Under the pieces are notes generated by a model. It was not told the origin of the DNA. It made no database searches and was given only the letters and a program-made list of their open reading frames with translations. The translations under genes were made by a program, and so were the position numbers. From assembly GCF_018691265.1 (NCBI RefSeq), contig NW_024881303.1, positions 13,385,777 through 13,449,776 on the forward strand: a stretch of 64,000 bases of DNA, in the 5' to 3' direction. Positions 1 to 12,506 of the stretch are shown piece after piece (position 1 is the stretch's first letter; each line of letters opens with the position of its first letter). The stretch comes from Tyto alba (lineage: Eukaryota; Chordata; Aves; Strigiformes; Tytonidae).

Positions 1-3000
1 CATTAGTTACTAACTTGTAACTAATTAAATATTATTTTCTTTATGAGCGCTATGATATTGTTTTCTGTGTTTTGATTTTCAGATATATATGTAGGCAACT
101 TTTATAGAAAGTGGAGATTAATCTATGCTTTGGCTTTCATTCAGCTATGTCTGGCATATAAAAATCTGAGATCTGTAATAGAAGAGTCTGTTTTAGAGAC
201 ATGCACATTCACATCAGTATCACATTTCTAAATTTCACAACAGTCTTAATTTTCAGAGTTTCAAACTTTGTATGTGCTAGATTTCCCTATTGTGTCAATT
301 GGCTTTTCTTTCCATGAAGCACTGAAAAAAGTGTGTGTAAATTCAGACAAAAATTGCCTGTGCTGTTGACATTTTCTGCTGTTGAAAATGTAGCAACTCA
401 GTTCTGATTTTCAGCTTGCTTTAAACTTACAGAAATGGTGCAACTGCCGCCTGTTTCTGATTATTCCTGAAAAGCCAGTAAGAGGTAGTATGAAGGCTGC
501 TCAGGAACGATTCAGAGTAATCTGGAAATTTTAGCTATTGATCTTTGACTGATGACATTCTCTTTGCTAAGCCTGACATGTGCTGCCCAGACCAGAGGTT
601 GGTTGTCGTGTCTGTCGCATCCTGTTCTGTCCAAGGCACAAAACCACAGCGATGGGGGTTCAGGGAAGATGGCACTACTCTTTTTCTTAGAAGTCATACA
701 CACTAATGAAACAGAAGGGGCTTAAAGAGGTGCTCTTTTGGTAACGATAGATTCTGTGAAAAATTGAAATCTCTACAGCTGATCAATGACATCGGCAGTT
801 ACTAAAGATCTTAGCCCATCCCTGCTACAGTCTTATGACAAATGATCAGAACTGGATGTCTGTATTTAAATAGGCTCCTGAATCTATAATGATAATGAGT
901 TTCTAAATAGTTTGATGTTTAGCCAGGTTGGATCTCATAACCTCTCACTGAGATTTATGGATATCTGTCACTGAGGTATAACAACTTTGCTGACACTAGA
1001 GAGACTAAATATGGGTTGAAAAGCTCAACATTAGGCAGCTGTGCTAATATTTTAGCCCTAATTTCTAAAAAAAAATGACATTTTTCTTTTTAATCTTTAA
1101 AAAAACATAATGAGTAAAGCAATTTTTAAACATCTTGGCCTGGTAGTTGCATCATCCTCCAGAAATTTAGGATTGGTACAATCAAGTAAAAAAATTGGCC
1201 AAGATTTCTTAAAGATACATGGAGTAGGAGCAAAATCCTACTAAAATGAAAGGCAAGTTTATGGCTTTTCCACATTTCTGGGTATGAGGCAGCGAGACAG
1301 AAAAGCCCTATATGAGCTGGATGTAAAATGAGCAGTTTCAGCATGATTGTGCTTTATTTTAGGTAGACAAATAAATATATGCGTGTGTGTGTGTGTAAAA
1401 TCTCTCACCTAACTTCGATTCTTGAGGAGTCTTGATCACTCATAGCTTCCTGGCTTACTGCATTAATGCTACTATTTAATATGGATTCTTTTCTATTTCA
1501 CTTAACACTGTTCTCGCCTTTTCTTAAGCAAATCTCACTCATCCTACCTCCATTTCTCAACGATGTGTTAATTTTCACAGTTCTCTCAACCATCTCTTGC
1601 ACAGGCAAGCTCACTGACCATTTTTCAGTAACTTTTGAGACCTAAGAATGTACTTTCTTCGTATGATCATCTGGTAATTTGAAATCTAGGTCTTTTCATC
1701 CTCTTATTTCCTGGCAGTTTTTTCTAAAGACTGTCATGGGGCAGCCAGTCATCCTTGAATGCTTCATGCAAGAAGCTGATCTCTACAGAAGCTCAGATAA
1801 CTGTTGTCTTTAGGGACCTTCTTTATTGAATGCCCATTGTCAGTGTTATGTGCTTACCTTGAGGTATATTTATTCGGTGCATCACACAAATCTGGGTGTG
1901 ATAACAGCATGCAGGGTAGATAGCAGCAATTTGTGGAACTTCTGTCCTAAGCTGCAAATAACTTTTTTGTAATACAAGCTGCTTCCTCCCTCATGCACAA
2001 GAGAAAGGAGAAAGCATTGAAACATACGATTAGAGTGAACTGATAACTTTACCATAGCTTATCGAGGTTTCTTTTTTTTCTCATTAAAAAGAAAAGCTCT
2101 TCAAATAGTAGAATAAAGCTTTGTATTTTTATTATCGGGGCAGTATTTAGAACTACAGATCCTGAAGACAGCCAGCTCCTCTGTTAACAGGCTTTTTTGG
2201 AAATCACTGCAAGGAGCAGGCAGGAATTCCCCCGTTCCTATGTTCACTGTTGCACCAGTGAATTCTGTGCTGCCTCTGACCTACCAGACACATGGCATTG
2301 CTGGTATTAGGTTATGAATTATGGCTCAGACCTGATGTTTCTCTGTTAGCTTTACGGTACAGCATACACTTTATTTAATAAACTCTAATAAAACTCTCGT
2401 ATAAAGAAAGCTCTCAAATGATCATAGGCTTAATGTCCCTCCATCCTTTTTACAGGAAGAAAAATGACTAAAACTTGAAGTCAGACTCTGGCATGCTTGA
2501 ATACCATATGCCTGCACTATTGAGAGACTGGAGCAGAGTATCTGGAGAAAGATGAGAGAGTGTGGGTGGCAATAGAAAAAACAACCATGACTGTAAGTTA
2601 GCAAGATAATATCCTTACTTTCTTCTGTGGGTCTCAAGAGTGATTAAAAAAACATTGGTGTTTTAAAAATATTGCTGAAGACTACAGTGTGACTCATAAT
2701 GCTTCAGAGAATGGAATTCTTGGAAGTTTCACTGTAATGCCAGATTTTAGAATGGAGGGCAGCAGAGCTGCAGAGAAGTAACATGAGGCTATGTTGATGG
2801 GGAAAGAACATCTCTGAGGAAATGCAGGCGAGAGAGAAAGGAAAGAAAATGAGCATGGGGAGAGATGACAACACAATTATTTATACTGATAACTGTTGCT
2901 TGCACTGCTGGGAATGTTTCACTGCTTTTTGAGATTTTATTGGCCAGCATGCCTGCCTACACAATGCTTGGTCATATGCACAGCAGGGGAAGGTATGTAA

Positions 3001-3384
3001 ACATGTTGACCAATCAGACAGTGAAAGCAGTTTCATGTGACTCCGAAAATCCATCCTAGAGCTGGCCTGAAACTTCTGAATGAAACTTTTTTTTTTTTTT
3101 TTTTGGAGGGGGGGAGTAGATTTCTGGTAGATTCAGCTATTTTGTGAGTCAATGTATTGGCTAAAAGTAAATTTTCATTGATAAGGTTTCTCAAGTCAGA
3201 ATAGACTTTCTGGTCAGAAAAAAATAAAGAAGAATGACAATTATCTGGAATTAAATAGTAACCCAACAGTCATGGGATGCACCTGATATTTTGTTTGATA
3301 CTGTAACATACCTGTTTCATATCCTAAGTAAGTACCTTTTCTAGGAAAGTGAGCAGTCTTTCTCCCACCATCCCCCTCAAGTGC
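1..3384. other. Intergenic AT-rich DNA, no gene seen
   Basis: Only short random open frames and a (GT)7 repeat were found. No protein family, RNA gene or clear transposon was recognised. The T-run at about 3087-3104 is simple sequence. Confidence 0.7.
1383..1396 (+). repeat. (GT)7 microsatellite
   Basis: Seven uninterrupted GT units. Confidence 0.9.
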
Positions 3385-3560
3385 TGGTCAGTTCCTATTC
3401 CCCTGAAGTTCCAAGGAAGCGGTTTGTGTATTTCACTGGCTCTGACATCAGCCGGGATATGGAAATTCCAGGTTCAGACCCACGAACGTGGGCTGGGCTT
3501 GTACCAGAACCTCCTCCTTTAAGTGAGTGTCCTAACTATCTGGCAGCTGAGGTGTGATTG
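3385..3560 (-). repeat. Ancient amniote repeats, including a tRNA-derived SINE relic
   Basis: The first half (about 3385-3460) has CCCCTGAAGTTCCAAGGAAG and TTTCACTGGCTCTGACATCA. This resembles the dispersed amniote repeat built around CATTGACTTCAATGG. The second half (about 3460-3560) reads as the reverse complement of a tRNA-derived SINE head, with AGTGAGTGTCCTAACTATCT matching the antisense A-box side. Both are heavily diverged. Confidence 0.5.
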
Positions 3561-6500
3561 AATTCTCACTCTTACTTACAGAGGAAAAAGGTATTGTTTA
3601 TACTGGAAGCCTGAATACTGAAATCTAGGCTTCTTTTTTTTTTTTTTTTTTTAATAAAGAACATTCTTATTATCTAGTCTCTCCTATAAATTATATCTAT
3701 AGTTTGTGCATACGGCTAAATAAAATATGTTGTTTCAGAGCACTGAAAATGTGTTGACAGCTTAAAGGTGGATAATGTTTCTGTCTAGATAGAAACTTTG
3801 TATATGGTTTAAACATTTAATGATTATTCATCTGAAAATTCACATCTGAGAAATGTCATGACTTGATATTTGGTATTTCCTTTCTGAAAAAGAAAAAAAT
3901 ATCCAGTAGGGGAGAAAATATGACACAATTCATATAAGTGATGGTCATATATCACAGTTAAATAAATACCCTAAGTGAACAATTAGTTGATATGTACTTG
4001 GCTGAAATTTGTTCATGTAATTTGATCGATGAAGTGAGTGAATAAAGAATAGATTAACAGGTCATAACCAGTTCACGAACAATTCATGAACGTGATATAA
4101 AACTACAGAGCAGAGAATGTGAATAATGTGTGTTTTTTTTCACTTGTATAACAGGAAAATGTAGATTTTTGAGTTGGCCAAAATGGAAAATTAAACTTTT
4201 CATTTTTTGTTTTATGTATTTTTTTTCTGGAAAATGAAATACAGTTGTTTGGAAATTAAACATCTTAAATTATGAAAATATGAGTAGAGATTTTTTGAGC
4301 TTTTACTTTTAATGTTTTTATGTTTTAATGATTTCTTGTTGGAATAATTTGGGAATTTTCAGGTGGATGACACATAGATTTTAGCCAGGTTGAACTGGCA
4401 ACTTGGGTGAATAAAACATTCAATCAAAAATTTGTCTAGCTTTTCTGGGCTTATGATCTGCCAATTCCCTCATTTCCCAAAGCAGTGAACTGAGAAATGT
4501 TTATCCGTTATAGGATTAGTGCAACTAATTTGCTCTCATATTGCCTGTCATCCTGTAGATTTCATAATACATGAACACAGCCAGACTGTTATGACCTCAG
4601 AATCAGCAGTAAAATCTACAATGCACAATAATAGTAGGTTCTCAAATAAACAGGGTCTTGGACAGAGTGAAGAAATGCACCAAAAATGTTAGTAACAACA
4701 GCAAGACAATCTGCATCTTCTCAGCCTGTGTAGGAGATAAGTCGAAGCTGGAAAACATTTTCTGATATGCCCATTAATGGATGTACAACTCATCCAATCA
4801 CTCAGGAGCTAATACTGCACTTTTCTGTTCTGTGCATAAAAAATATCATGCCAAATGACTTTGAGTGGTATCCTTAATGATGAATTTACAACCATCAGTA
4901 AGGAGCCTTCTTCGATTGTCTGCATTAAAGCAGCAGTTGATTATAATCCCATCCAGTGATGCTTTTCCTTGGCCTTATTAAAAAGAGTAGCATCCAAGAC
5001 AATCATACCCTTGGGTGTCTTCTGACTTGCTCAAAAGTACGGCATAAGTGTTGAATTCTTTTCCAAAAAAACCCAAATTCCATTTTACAGTGATGACAAC
5101 ACCCATCATCTAAAAACAAATGACGTGGGAATTACAATGAATGCCCTGTTTGCTCACCTGGCATTAAAAATAGTACCAGGTTTCACAGACAAGATTTAAC
5201 TGGGCATATCTGTCGCCCATCAGTGCTGTGCATGGGAAATAGCCGGCTCCCTCTTTCCACCGTCCCACCTTTGGGCCTTAGCTCCTGCTTTTGTGATGCC
5301 GTGCTGCAGCCTCCCTCGGAGACCCTGCATGCGCCGGGGCTTCTTCCCCATCCTCCCGCCCGTGAAGCACCATCTTACTGCATTGAGCGAGAGAAGTTTG
5401 ACAGATCTGGAAATGAATTGTGCATCGGTGAGTGTGATCAACAACTGGAAAGATAAAATAAAGTCTGATTTTCCTATTTTGTCAAGTCCCTTTTCTAAGT
5501 ATTAGATTTATTAACAAAACAGAAGATTCCAAAGCAGGTTCATAGTAATACAGAATGTGTGGTAAAAGACAAAGGACATCCTTCCAGCTTCCAGCAGTGT
5601 CAGCAGGAAGTACCAATGCACATCCCTCTGGGTAGTTTTCTATCCAACTTCAGGAACCACTGATATATTTCTATAGTACATACCTATATGTTTAAATTCT
5701 ACTGGTAAATCACTACTGAGTTTCTCCAAACTGCTCTTTGTGTTCATGAGAATGAGGCTGAAGACTTTAAAGTTCAGTCAGTAAAAAAATGAAAGGCAAG
5801 ATTAATGACATTTCTTCCTCAGTCAGCTCTTTTTTTTCTTCCATTCTGTTTCTCCCATTAGATAATTTCTGGAAATTATTTCAGATGAGTGAATCAAGTG
5901 AAGGCATCTTGTGGGAATAGGAGAGGTCTTGCAGGTCAGTTCTGGGGAATGTGTCCATGTGTTACAAATTCTTTTCTTCTTTGGCTTACCACACCTTTGC
6001 TCTAATCAGATAATCTAATCTATAGATCTGCATGAACATCAAAAAACCTAGACCTTAGCATAATCGTTTCCCTCTTTGGACTAATTTTGATCTCTGTTTG
6101 CAATTGTATGCACGTGTCTGTGTGTTAGCAGCACAGTATGTTCTCTATATCCATGTGCTGCAAATCCAGTTGACAGCAGCCTTGCACCCTATTCTTTCCT
6201 GGTTGTCCTTAATCACAAGTGGTGAGTGATTAAATAACTGAAAAAAAAATTTTTTTTCTTTTGTTGAATTGTGCAACTTCCAGAATTTCTTCAGCCCAGT
6301 CCCGTAGTTTCTATAAGGGTCGTTTCCCTCATAACAATTTTAAAAAGTCATAACATGTACCTTAAATTTTATTTATCATTGAATAAAATATAATTTTTCA
6401 TAAACATATGTTTTAAAATGTATCATTAAGTTATGTAATGATTTTTATTCTTAGAAATTCTTTCCACTATCAGGTCTTTGGCGCTAACTATATTTTTGAC

Positions 6501-8019
6501 ATAAATATACTTATGAAGTTACATGGGCTCTGAGAAGCCTCTGAAAGATGTTTCAACATATATTTTTTCAAGTTTGAGATAGTTGAAGTAATGTTCTGTG
6601 CTGTGAGACCTCATTTAAATTCCATAGTGTGGCCCATCATTTGAGGAATTCCACCTGATAACCTGGAATGATTAAATAAGTATACTGAATTTTAGCTTCT
6701 GCAAGGAATGCACATCCTGACTGACTCTTCAGGCAAGAAAAACAAGACCCACCAAGGACATAGAAATATGACCTTAAAAATCCCACCTAGGATGCCTTGG
6801 AATAGATGTGAAAGTCCAGTCAAATGCAGACTGCTCGAGCACTAGTTGCTTTATAAGCCTAAGAAGGTGAGAGGGAGAAGGTTGGACAGGAGAGATAGAA
6901 AGATTTGCCGTGGTCCTTACCCTCATTGCTAGGGGTTTAAGTAAAATTTAGACCTGTTTATTGTTTGTTACAGTGGCCATTACTCTATAATGGATAACGG
7001 GATCCCCTTCTGCCAGGGGCCATGTGCTGATTTGTCCCTGAATGTCTCCAGTAAGAATTGCAGCTCTTAGCTGTTGCCTTTATCGGACGTTCAGGGATCT
7101 CCTCCGTGTCAGGGTAATTCTGGGCACTGGGGGAGTGATGTGGAGGAGCTTGAACTACCTTACCCCACCTGGCCATGTCATTTGAGATCGATGATATTTA
7201 TTTCTTAAAAGGAAATGTAAACAAATGCTTCCATGAGCAAAGCCAAGAAAGAGCTACTAACTTGGAAAAGAGAGGGGAAACATCAGATAGGCCCGATCTT
7301 CAGTGTTTGATGGGCACAGGAGCTCCATGGACCAGACTGCGGGATCCTTACTTTTGTGAGCACAAGCATCATACCCTGAGAAGACTTCTTATAAAAAACA
7401 TCTTAGCTGAAGGATTTTAACCTTGTCTAGTAATGTATTTTCATACAGGAAGGACTGAATAGTGCTTACTGTTACAGTTAGGATGTTTTTGGTTGCTGAC
7501 TGTCAGTGCATTTACCACTGTAACCACTTCCAAAATCTCTGAAGAAGCAGGTGGAAGGCCAAGAACATGAGAAATACATGGAGTAGTCAATTAAGCGGAG
7601 GTCATAAATGAACCCCTTTTCAAGAGGTATCATCAAGAATTTGTCTGAAAGGAGAAATTAGCAAAGAAGGAAGCAGGTGTCAAATTCCTTTTGGCAGCTG
7701 GATGCTTAGAAGTGTTTAAAATGAAAAGCTCTCTGACCTGAAGCTCAAGACAGCAAAAGGGTGTACCTTAACAAGTGGAAGGGAACACGTATAGATGGGG
7801 TTTACAACTCTCGGGCTGTAGGGAGGGTGCAGAACGGTGAGGAGACGTGCTGATGTGGCTGAGTGCTGGCAGGATTTAGGGCACTGGCACTGTCAGTGAG
7901 GGGGAACTTGAGCATGCATTTTGAGCTCTGTATTCCAACAGCTGTCTGTCTTCCGCAGCATGCTGTAGAAAAAATAGAGGTTTTGAACCATTAGAAAAGC
8001 AAAGGAATTGCAATAGCCC
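3561..8019. other. Intergenic DNA, one GC-richer patch
   Basis: Mostly AT-rich, with an A9T8 tract near 6241. The exception is 5220-5465, a CpG-containing patch with a splice-donor-like TCG|GTGAGT at 5427/5428 and an AATAAA at 5457-5462. It may be part of a non-coding transcript. The frames over it show no known domain. Confidence 0.6.
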
Positions 8020-8128
8020 AGATTTTGATCATAATTACATCCAGGTGGTTCTGAAGTGACTACACCTGTGCCATTGAAGTTACACCAGTGCAAAACTTGT
8101 GTGAGAACTGAATCAAGCCTTTTGATTT
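8020..8128 (+). repeat. Ancient amniote dispersed repeat (TTACACCAGTGTAA type)
   Basis: The sequence runs AGATTTTGATCATAATTACA, then GTGACTACACCTGTGCCATT, then GAAGTTACACCAGTGCAAAA, and ends GTGAGAACTGAATCAAGCC. This follows a repeat common in turtles, crocodiles and birds, with internal inverted symmetry. I do not recall its formal name. Confidence 0.6.
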
Positions 8129-9329
8129 CTTGCATTTGTGTACCAAAAGAGCACTCTAACAGCTCTTAGTAAATAATAAATTAATAATGATATAATGATC
8201 TCCCTTATGACTGGAAGAAGTACAGAAAAATTAGTGTCAGAGTAAGAATTTGCTTGCAAGATTCTTTGAATGTGTAATTTCTAGATTTGTATTGGATATA
8301 TGATGCTTTTCTGGACTAATTTTAAGTTTTATTTCAAACATCAGAAACTTCAAATTCAGTCAGTTAGTATGTGGTGAACAATACAAAGCCTACAATATAA
8401 AGCTTACACATCAAATGAGTAAGACCTCTGGTCTGGTCATTGTAAAACACCTTTAAATCACCAGCAGAAAGTAGTAATGAAAACAACTAATGAAAGCCAG
8501 TGCTTTTGCTGTCTACCTGCTGTAAAACATTTAATATTTTAGTAGTAGGTTTCGTTTGTATTTCCCCATTTATGCCTCAGAATATACCAGATTACAACGT
8601 TACATCACATTTTTAATGACTGGAACCATGTCCTGACATCCCCCTCTGACCACACCACAGCTTCCTTCTTTCTTTTCCTCTCCCAGCTAGAGGACTGTGT
8701 GTAATTATGCTGAGGACATAATTAAATTAATTATTGACAGAACACGTAATCACCACTCAGATTTCTCTGATAAATCTCTTCGCTGCTCTCTGACTTCTGC
8801 TTGTCATGCACTAGGGAGGTGGAAAGGCAATAAAACTCCGTTTTAAAGATTGGATGTTTCTCAATACTCTGCGAATCAGCCGGAGAGGTTTCTGACACCC
8901 TGGGCTCTTTAGATGTAAAGCATATTGTTCTCATCTGTGCTAAACAAGTATCCCCGAGAAAGCTCAGTGGGATGGAGGTTTGTGATTCATTTTAAGTGGA
9001 GGATATAATGGGAGCAGATAACTTTGATGTAAGCAAAGGATAAGTGTGATCTCTTTCAGGGATTCCGGGCATTCACTGCAATTTTTTCTTCTGCTGCTGA
9101 TTAAAAAGAAGATGATAAATAAGAGCTCTGTGTTCAGTTTAAAGAAGGAATGTGGCTTTAGAAAGCTGATTTATTTAGGAAAAAAAAAAAAAAAAAAAAA
9201 GAAAGAAAATCCTGACCTCCAACAGCCTTTGACCAAAAGCTGCTAGTAACAGAGAGTAAAAACGAGGCTGTTTCTGTAACTATTAAAATCCATGTAAGGA
9301 CAGTGATCATTTCTGTCCATATGACCGGA
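8129..9329. other. Intergenic DNA, no gene seen
   Basis: AT-rich DNA with an A-run at about 9180-9200, ending at the sharp rise in GC of the downstream CpG island. No recognised feature. Confidence 0.65.
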
Positions 9330-11850
9330 AAATGTCCTGGGGGCGGGGCGGGGGGGGGACGTGCCCGGGGGTTGCCCGTAATTTCGGATTACAACCAAAG
9401 CACGCTAAAAGCGGATAAGAGATAACGAGGTGAGAAAGCAAAGAAGGGCTTTACTGTAAAGTAAGGAAAACTAAACCGTGGGGGAAAAAAAAAAAAAAAA
9501 GAAAAAAAAAAAAGAAAGAAAGAAACAAACAAAACAAACCAACCAACCAAACCAAACGAAAATCGGTGATCGCGTAGAGAGCGGCTGCCCCGGAGCTGCG
9601 CAGCCCCGGCTGACCCGGCCGGGGGGGCGGGCGCGGAACCGCACGGTCCCGCCACCGGCCGTGGACCGGGTGGGTGCTGGAGCGCCGGGCATCGGCCCCG
9701 GCCTTCCCCCGCCCCGGGGAGCCGGGCTCAGCGCTGCCGAGTGTCCCTGTCCTGCGTGGGGTTCGGCCGCCGCCTCCCCAGCGGCTGTGGGCAGCGGGGC
9801 GGCACCCACCGCCCTTCCCCTCCGGCTGGGAGAGAAGGTCTCTCAGGGCAGCGCCCAGGGAGAAGACCCGCTGCGCGGGTTTTCCAAGAGCTCCTCTACC
9901 TTTGGTTTTCGCGGGCGCGACGCGCGTGGGGCTAGGAATGGCACTGCGGGGGGCAGGGGCGCGGCTGCGCTCTGAACCGGCGGGCAGCGGTGTGCTGTCC
10001 CGAGTGGCGTGGTGCCCCGGTGGCCGCCCTCCGCCCGGGGCCGGCAGCGGAGCAGCACCGTCACCCGGTCCCTGCAGCCTGGCGTGGGCGCCTGCCTCGC
10101 CTCCTCTCCCTTCCTTTCTGGAGGTGCCAACGTGACTTTTGTTCCTCCCGTGTCGGCAGCAACGCTCAAAGGGAGAGGGGCGTCGCCGTCCTTAGGGAAG
10201 AGGCAGCCGCGTTTGCTGATGCTTGGGAGTGTAGGTCCGGGGAAAAGCGCTCGTTCGTCCCGCGTGGGGTCGCGGGGAGGGAGCCAAAGCTGATGCGCCC
10301 GTGCACCGGGCGAGAGGCACGGATTGGGACTGGAAGCGGCTCAGGCACCGACACATTTACAGCGCCTGGGCGGGCGCTGCCCACGCCGGGAGGAGCGGGG
10401 TGATGTCCCGCCGCTGTCCGCCCCGCTGGGGCTGCCGCGGAGCTTCCCCCCCCCCCGCGCTCCGGGGCTTCGTCGTGGGCTCTGGCCTTAGCGCCCGAAG
10501 CACAATCGCGGGGAGAAAGCCCACCCCGGGCTCTCTACCCGCCGTCCCAGCATCACCGGAGGTACCGGAGTCAGGCGGCGCCGGTGCAGCCCCGAGCCCG
10601 GTGCCGCGGGGGGGCCGGCCGGGCGCCCGCTCAGGGGGGGCAGCGGAACGGGGCAGCGCTGCAGGGCTTCGGGGGCCGGCAGAACGGGCTGCGCGGCCGG
10701 ACGGGTCGGGACGGTCCCGAGCCGGATCTTTTGACGCCTCAGCCCAAGCAGCCCGATTTCCCGAGGCTGGTTTAGCCGTGGGAGACCGCCCGGCGCTGTT
10801 TGTCCTGAGGGATAGCGTCGGGAGCGGTGACACGGGCCAGTCTAAACCGTGAATGCCGAGGGACAGGGAAGTTGCGGGGAGAGAGGAACATTGTCATGGA
10901 CAAGAGACAGGGGCTATAACGCCCTTACAACAGCTTTCTGCACGTTTAGCTTAGTATTGCGGGCGCGACTCTGTCTTCCAGCTGCGGAGAGCGTTTGTCC
11001 TCGGCTCGCCTTACCTTCGGGGGGTGCACCCCTCTCCAAGACAGCCAGGGGCTGACCAGCCCAAGCGCCTCGTCCCGCTGCTGTCAAGGAAGAGTTCAGA
11101 GACACGAGGTGGTTGAAGACCTGCTGCTTCTGGGCGGCTTCGCACGGCTCCTGCGGGGCTTGCGGGATGCTCTCCGCCTCCGGCTTCACCTGTCGGGCTC
11201 GGTGGCAGGGAGCTCCGGCACCCCGCACCCTCTGAGACGCGGCTGGCGGCCCCCGGGGGGGGGGGGTGCTGGGGGGTGACCCTCGCACCGCCGGGCCGGC
11301 CGCTGCCCCCCTGCCCGAGCCCCGCAGCCGCCGTCGCTGGCCGCAGGTGCGGGTGGCGCTGCCCCCGGCTGGGCTCCGGCTCCGGCACCGCCTGCGCTCC
11401 CGCGACGGGGCGTCCTCGGCGGGGCGGCTCTCCCGGCCGGGACGGCTTCCCCTCGGCTGTTTTAGTGGCCAGGATTCACTTGCCCTCACGGCGCCGCGCC
11501 GGCCCCGCACCTTCGCCCTCTCAGGGCTCAGCCCCCGGCGGCGGCTCGCCGGGGTCAAAGGGGGGAGACGGTCTCTAGGACCGCTTAGGTGCTCCCTCCC
11601 CCGGGACCCCCAGAGCTTTGGGTTTCCCCCTGGGGACACCCTCCCCGCCCCCCTTTCTCCTCCGGGTCGCGGGCGGTGCGCGCTCCCGCCGCAGCCGAGC
11701 GAGAGCCCGGGGGGGGGGGGGGGGGGGCGCGGCAGCAGCTCTCGCCGCCCCCGAGCCCCCGGCAGCGCATCCTCCGCCGCCCGCCGCTTCGCCTTCCCCT
11801 CCTCAGCCGCGGGGAGGGCACGGCGAGGTAGGCAAAAGGGAAAGTGAATG
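9330..11850. promoter_or_regulatory. CpG island downstream of DIO3, no recognised gene
   Basis: About 2.5 kb of high-GC, CpG-dense DNA starts abruptly after an AT-rich stretch and stops just before the DIO3 polyadenylation signal. It includes a G-run at 11709-11727 and G-rich clusters at 9340-9375. Open frames on both strands are low-complexity in composition and show no domain I recognise. One minus-strand tract at about 11080-11195 looks more protein-like, but it is not assignable. The island could mark an unannotated promoter or a regulatory domain of the DIO3 locus. Confidence 0.75.
9485..9557 (+). repeat. A-rich simple repeat at the CpG island edge
   Basis: A-runs grade into GAAA units, then AAAC and AACC units. 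The tract marks the left flank of the downstream CpG island and creates lysine-rich or phenylalanine-rich spurious frames. Confidence 0.9.
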
Positions 11851-11901
11851 TAGCGGTCTGAAGATAGAGGCAGTCAAGGTTAGACGTGTATTTACTCAAC
11901 C

Positions 11902-11907
11902 TTTATT
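11902..11907 (-). terminator. DIO3: Polyadenylation signal AATAAA of DIO3
   Basis: The plus strand TTTATT reads AATAAA in DIO3 sense, within AAATAATAAAGG. It lies about 600 nt after the stop codon and just beyond the SECIS. The CpG-rich block begins immediately downstream, so the transcript probably ends near 11870-11890. Confidence 0.75.
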
Positions 11908-12011
11908 ATTTAAAAAAATTCATTAAAAAAAAAAAAAAAAGGTGAACGAACGTCTTACAAAACCCCCCCACATAAATAGGACATTCCGTTCAGCTCTGGC
12001 TATTGGCAGTT

Positions 12012-12092
12012 CTAGTACTTGACAACATCAGACGCGATTTCCTGGCATTAGAGAAACCCATTTCAAAATCGGTCATCACAAAGAAATACTAG
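12012..12092 (-). promoter_or_regulatory. DIO3: SECIS element (form 2) in the DIO3 3' UTR
   Basis: This RNA hairpin recruits SBP2 and the Sec-specific elongation factor so that UGA is read as selenocysteine. Read on the minus strand, the base helix pairs CTAGTA (12092-12087) with TACTAG (12017-12012), helped by CTT/AAG. The non-Watson-Crick quartet is AUGA (12076-12073) opposite UGAU (12030-12027). Above it CGATTT pairs with AAATCG. The unpaired AAA lies at 12063-12061. A short extra helix, TGG with CCA, follows the AAA, which places it in form 2. The 3' side of helix II carries four extra bases (CGUC) before UGAU, so the exact pairing next to the quartet is uncertain. It begins about 410 nt after the stop codon and lies well before the polyadenylation signal, as expected. 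No folding program was run. Confidence 0.85.
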
Positions 12093-12506
12093 AAATCCCA
12101 GTTAGCACTTGCTAGGCAGCACGGAGCACTTGTACACAACTTTTCAGACACACACCCGCGCACACACGCCGCTGGGAACAGATCCCGTAGGAAGAGAGCC
12201 TCCTTAAAAAATAGTAAACGCTTCTCAAAAAAAAAAAAAAAAAAAAAAAAGGGAAAAAAAAAGAGAGTTATTTACAAAACGCACATGGAAATACAGTATT
12301 AACAGAGCGTGGCTGGCAAATCAACATGATTTGAATAGAGAAAGGACTGTGGCACATCTTGCTCGAAAGCTCGCACAGCAGCCTCCTTCGAGTGTCCCCG
12401 GGGGAAGACAGCTCCTGACATCCGCGTCGCAGCGCCTTCTCCCTCCCCACCTCTCCTCCCGCCCTGCCCTCTCCTCTCCACCCCTCCACTTCTTGCCAGG
12501 TCCTTT

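Larger units (their letters stand above)
11880..12506 (-). other. DIO3: DIO3 3' untranslated region (3' end approximate)
   Basis: This stretch runs from the DIO3 stop codon to just past the AATAAA signal. It is less GC-rich than the CDS and both flanking CpG islands. It contains the SECIS and two homopolymer runs that appear as T-runs in the transcript, at about 12227-12250 and 11924-11940. The cleavage site is inferred to lie 15-30 nt past the signal. No second good polyadenylation signal was seen between the stop codon and 11902. Confidence 0.75.

Noticed and set aside
4068..4098. GTTCACGAAC...CATGAAC inverted motif as a nuclear-receptor element
   Set aside because: The half-sites are imperfect and the spacing does not fit a known receptor pair.
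10225..10265. Possible miR-1247-like sequence in the GC-rich DNA
   Set aside because: A short run resembling part of the mature sequence is present, but the full mature sequence and a hairpin arm were not found. The position is also on the wrong side of DIO3.
10301..11847. Open frames of about 180-240 codons in the downstream CpG island
   Set aside because: Same compositional explanation. Only one short tract was kept, as a low-interest finding.
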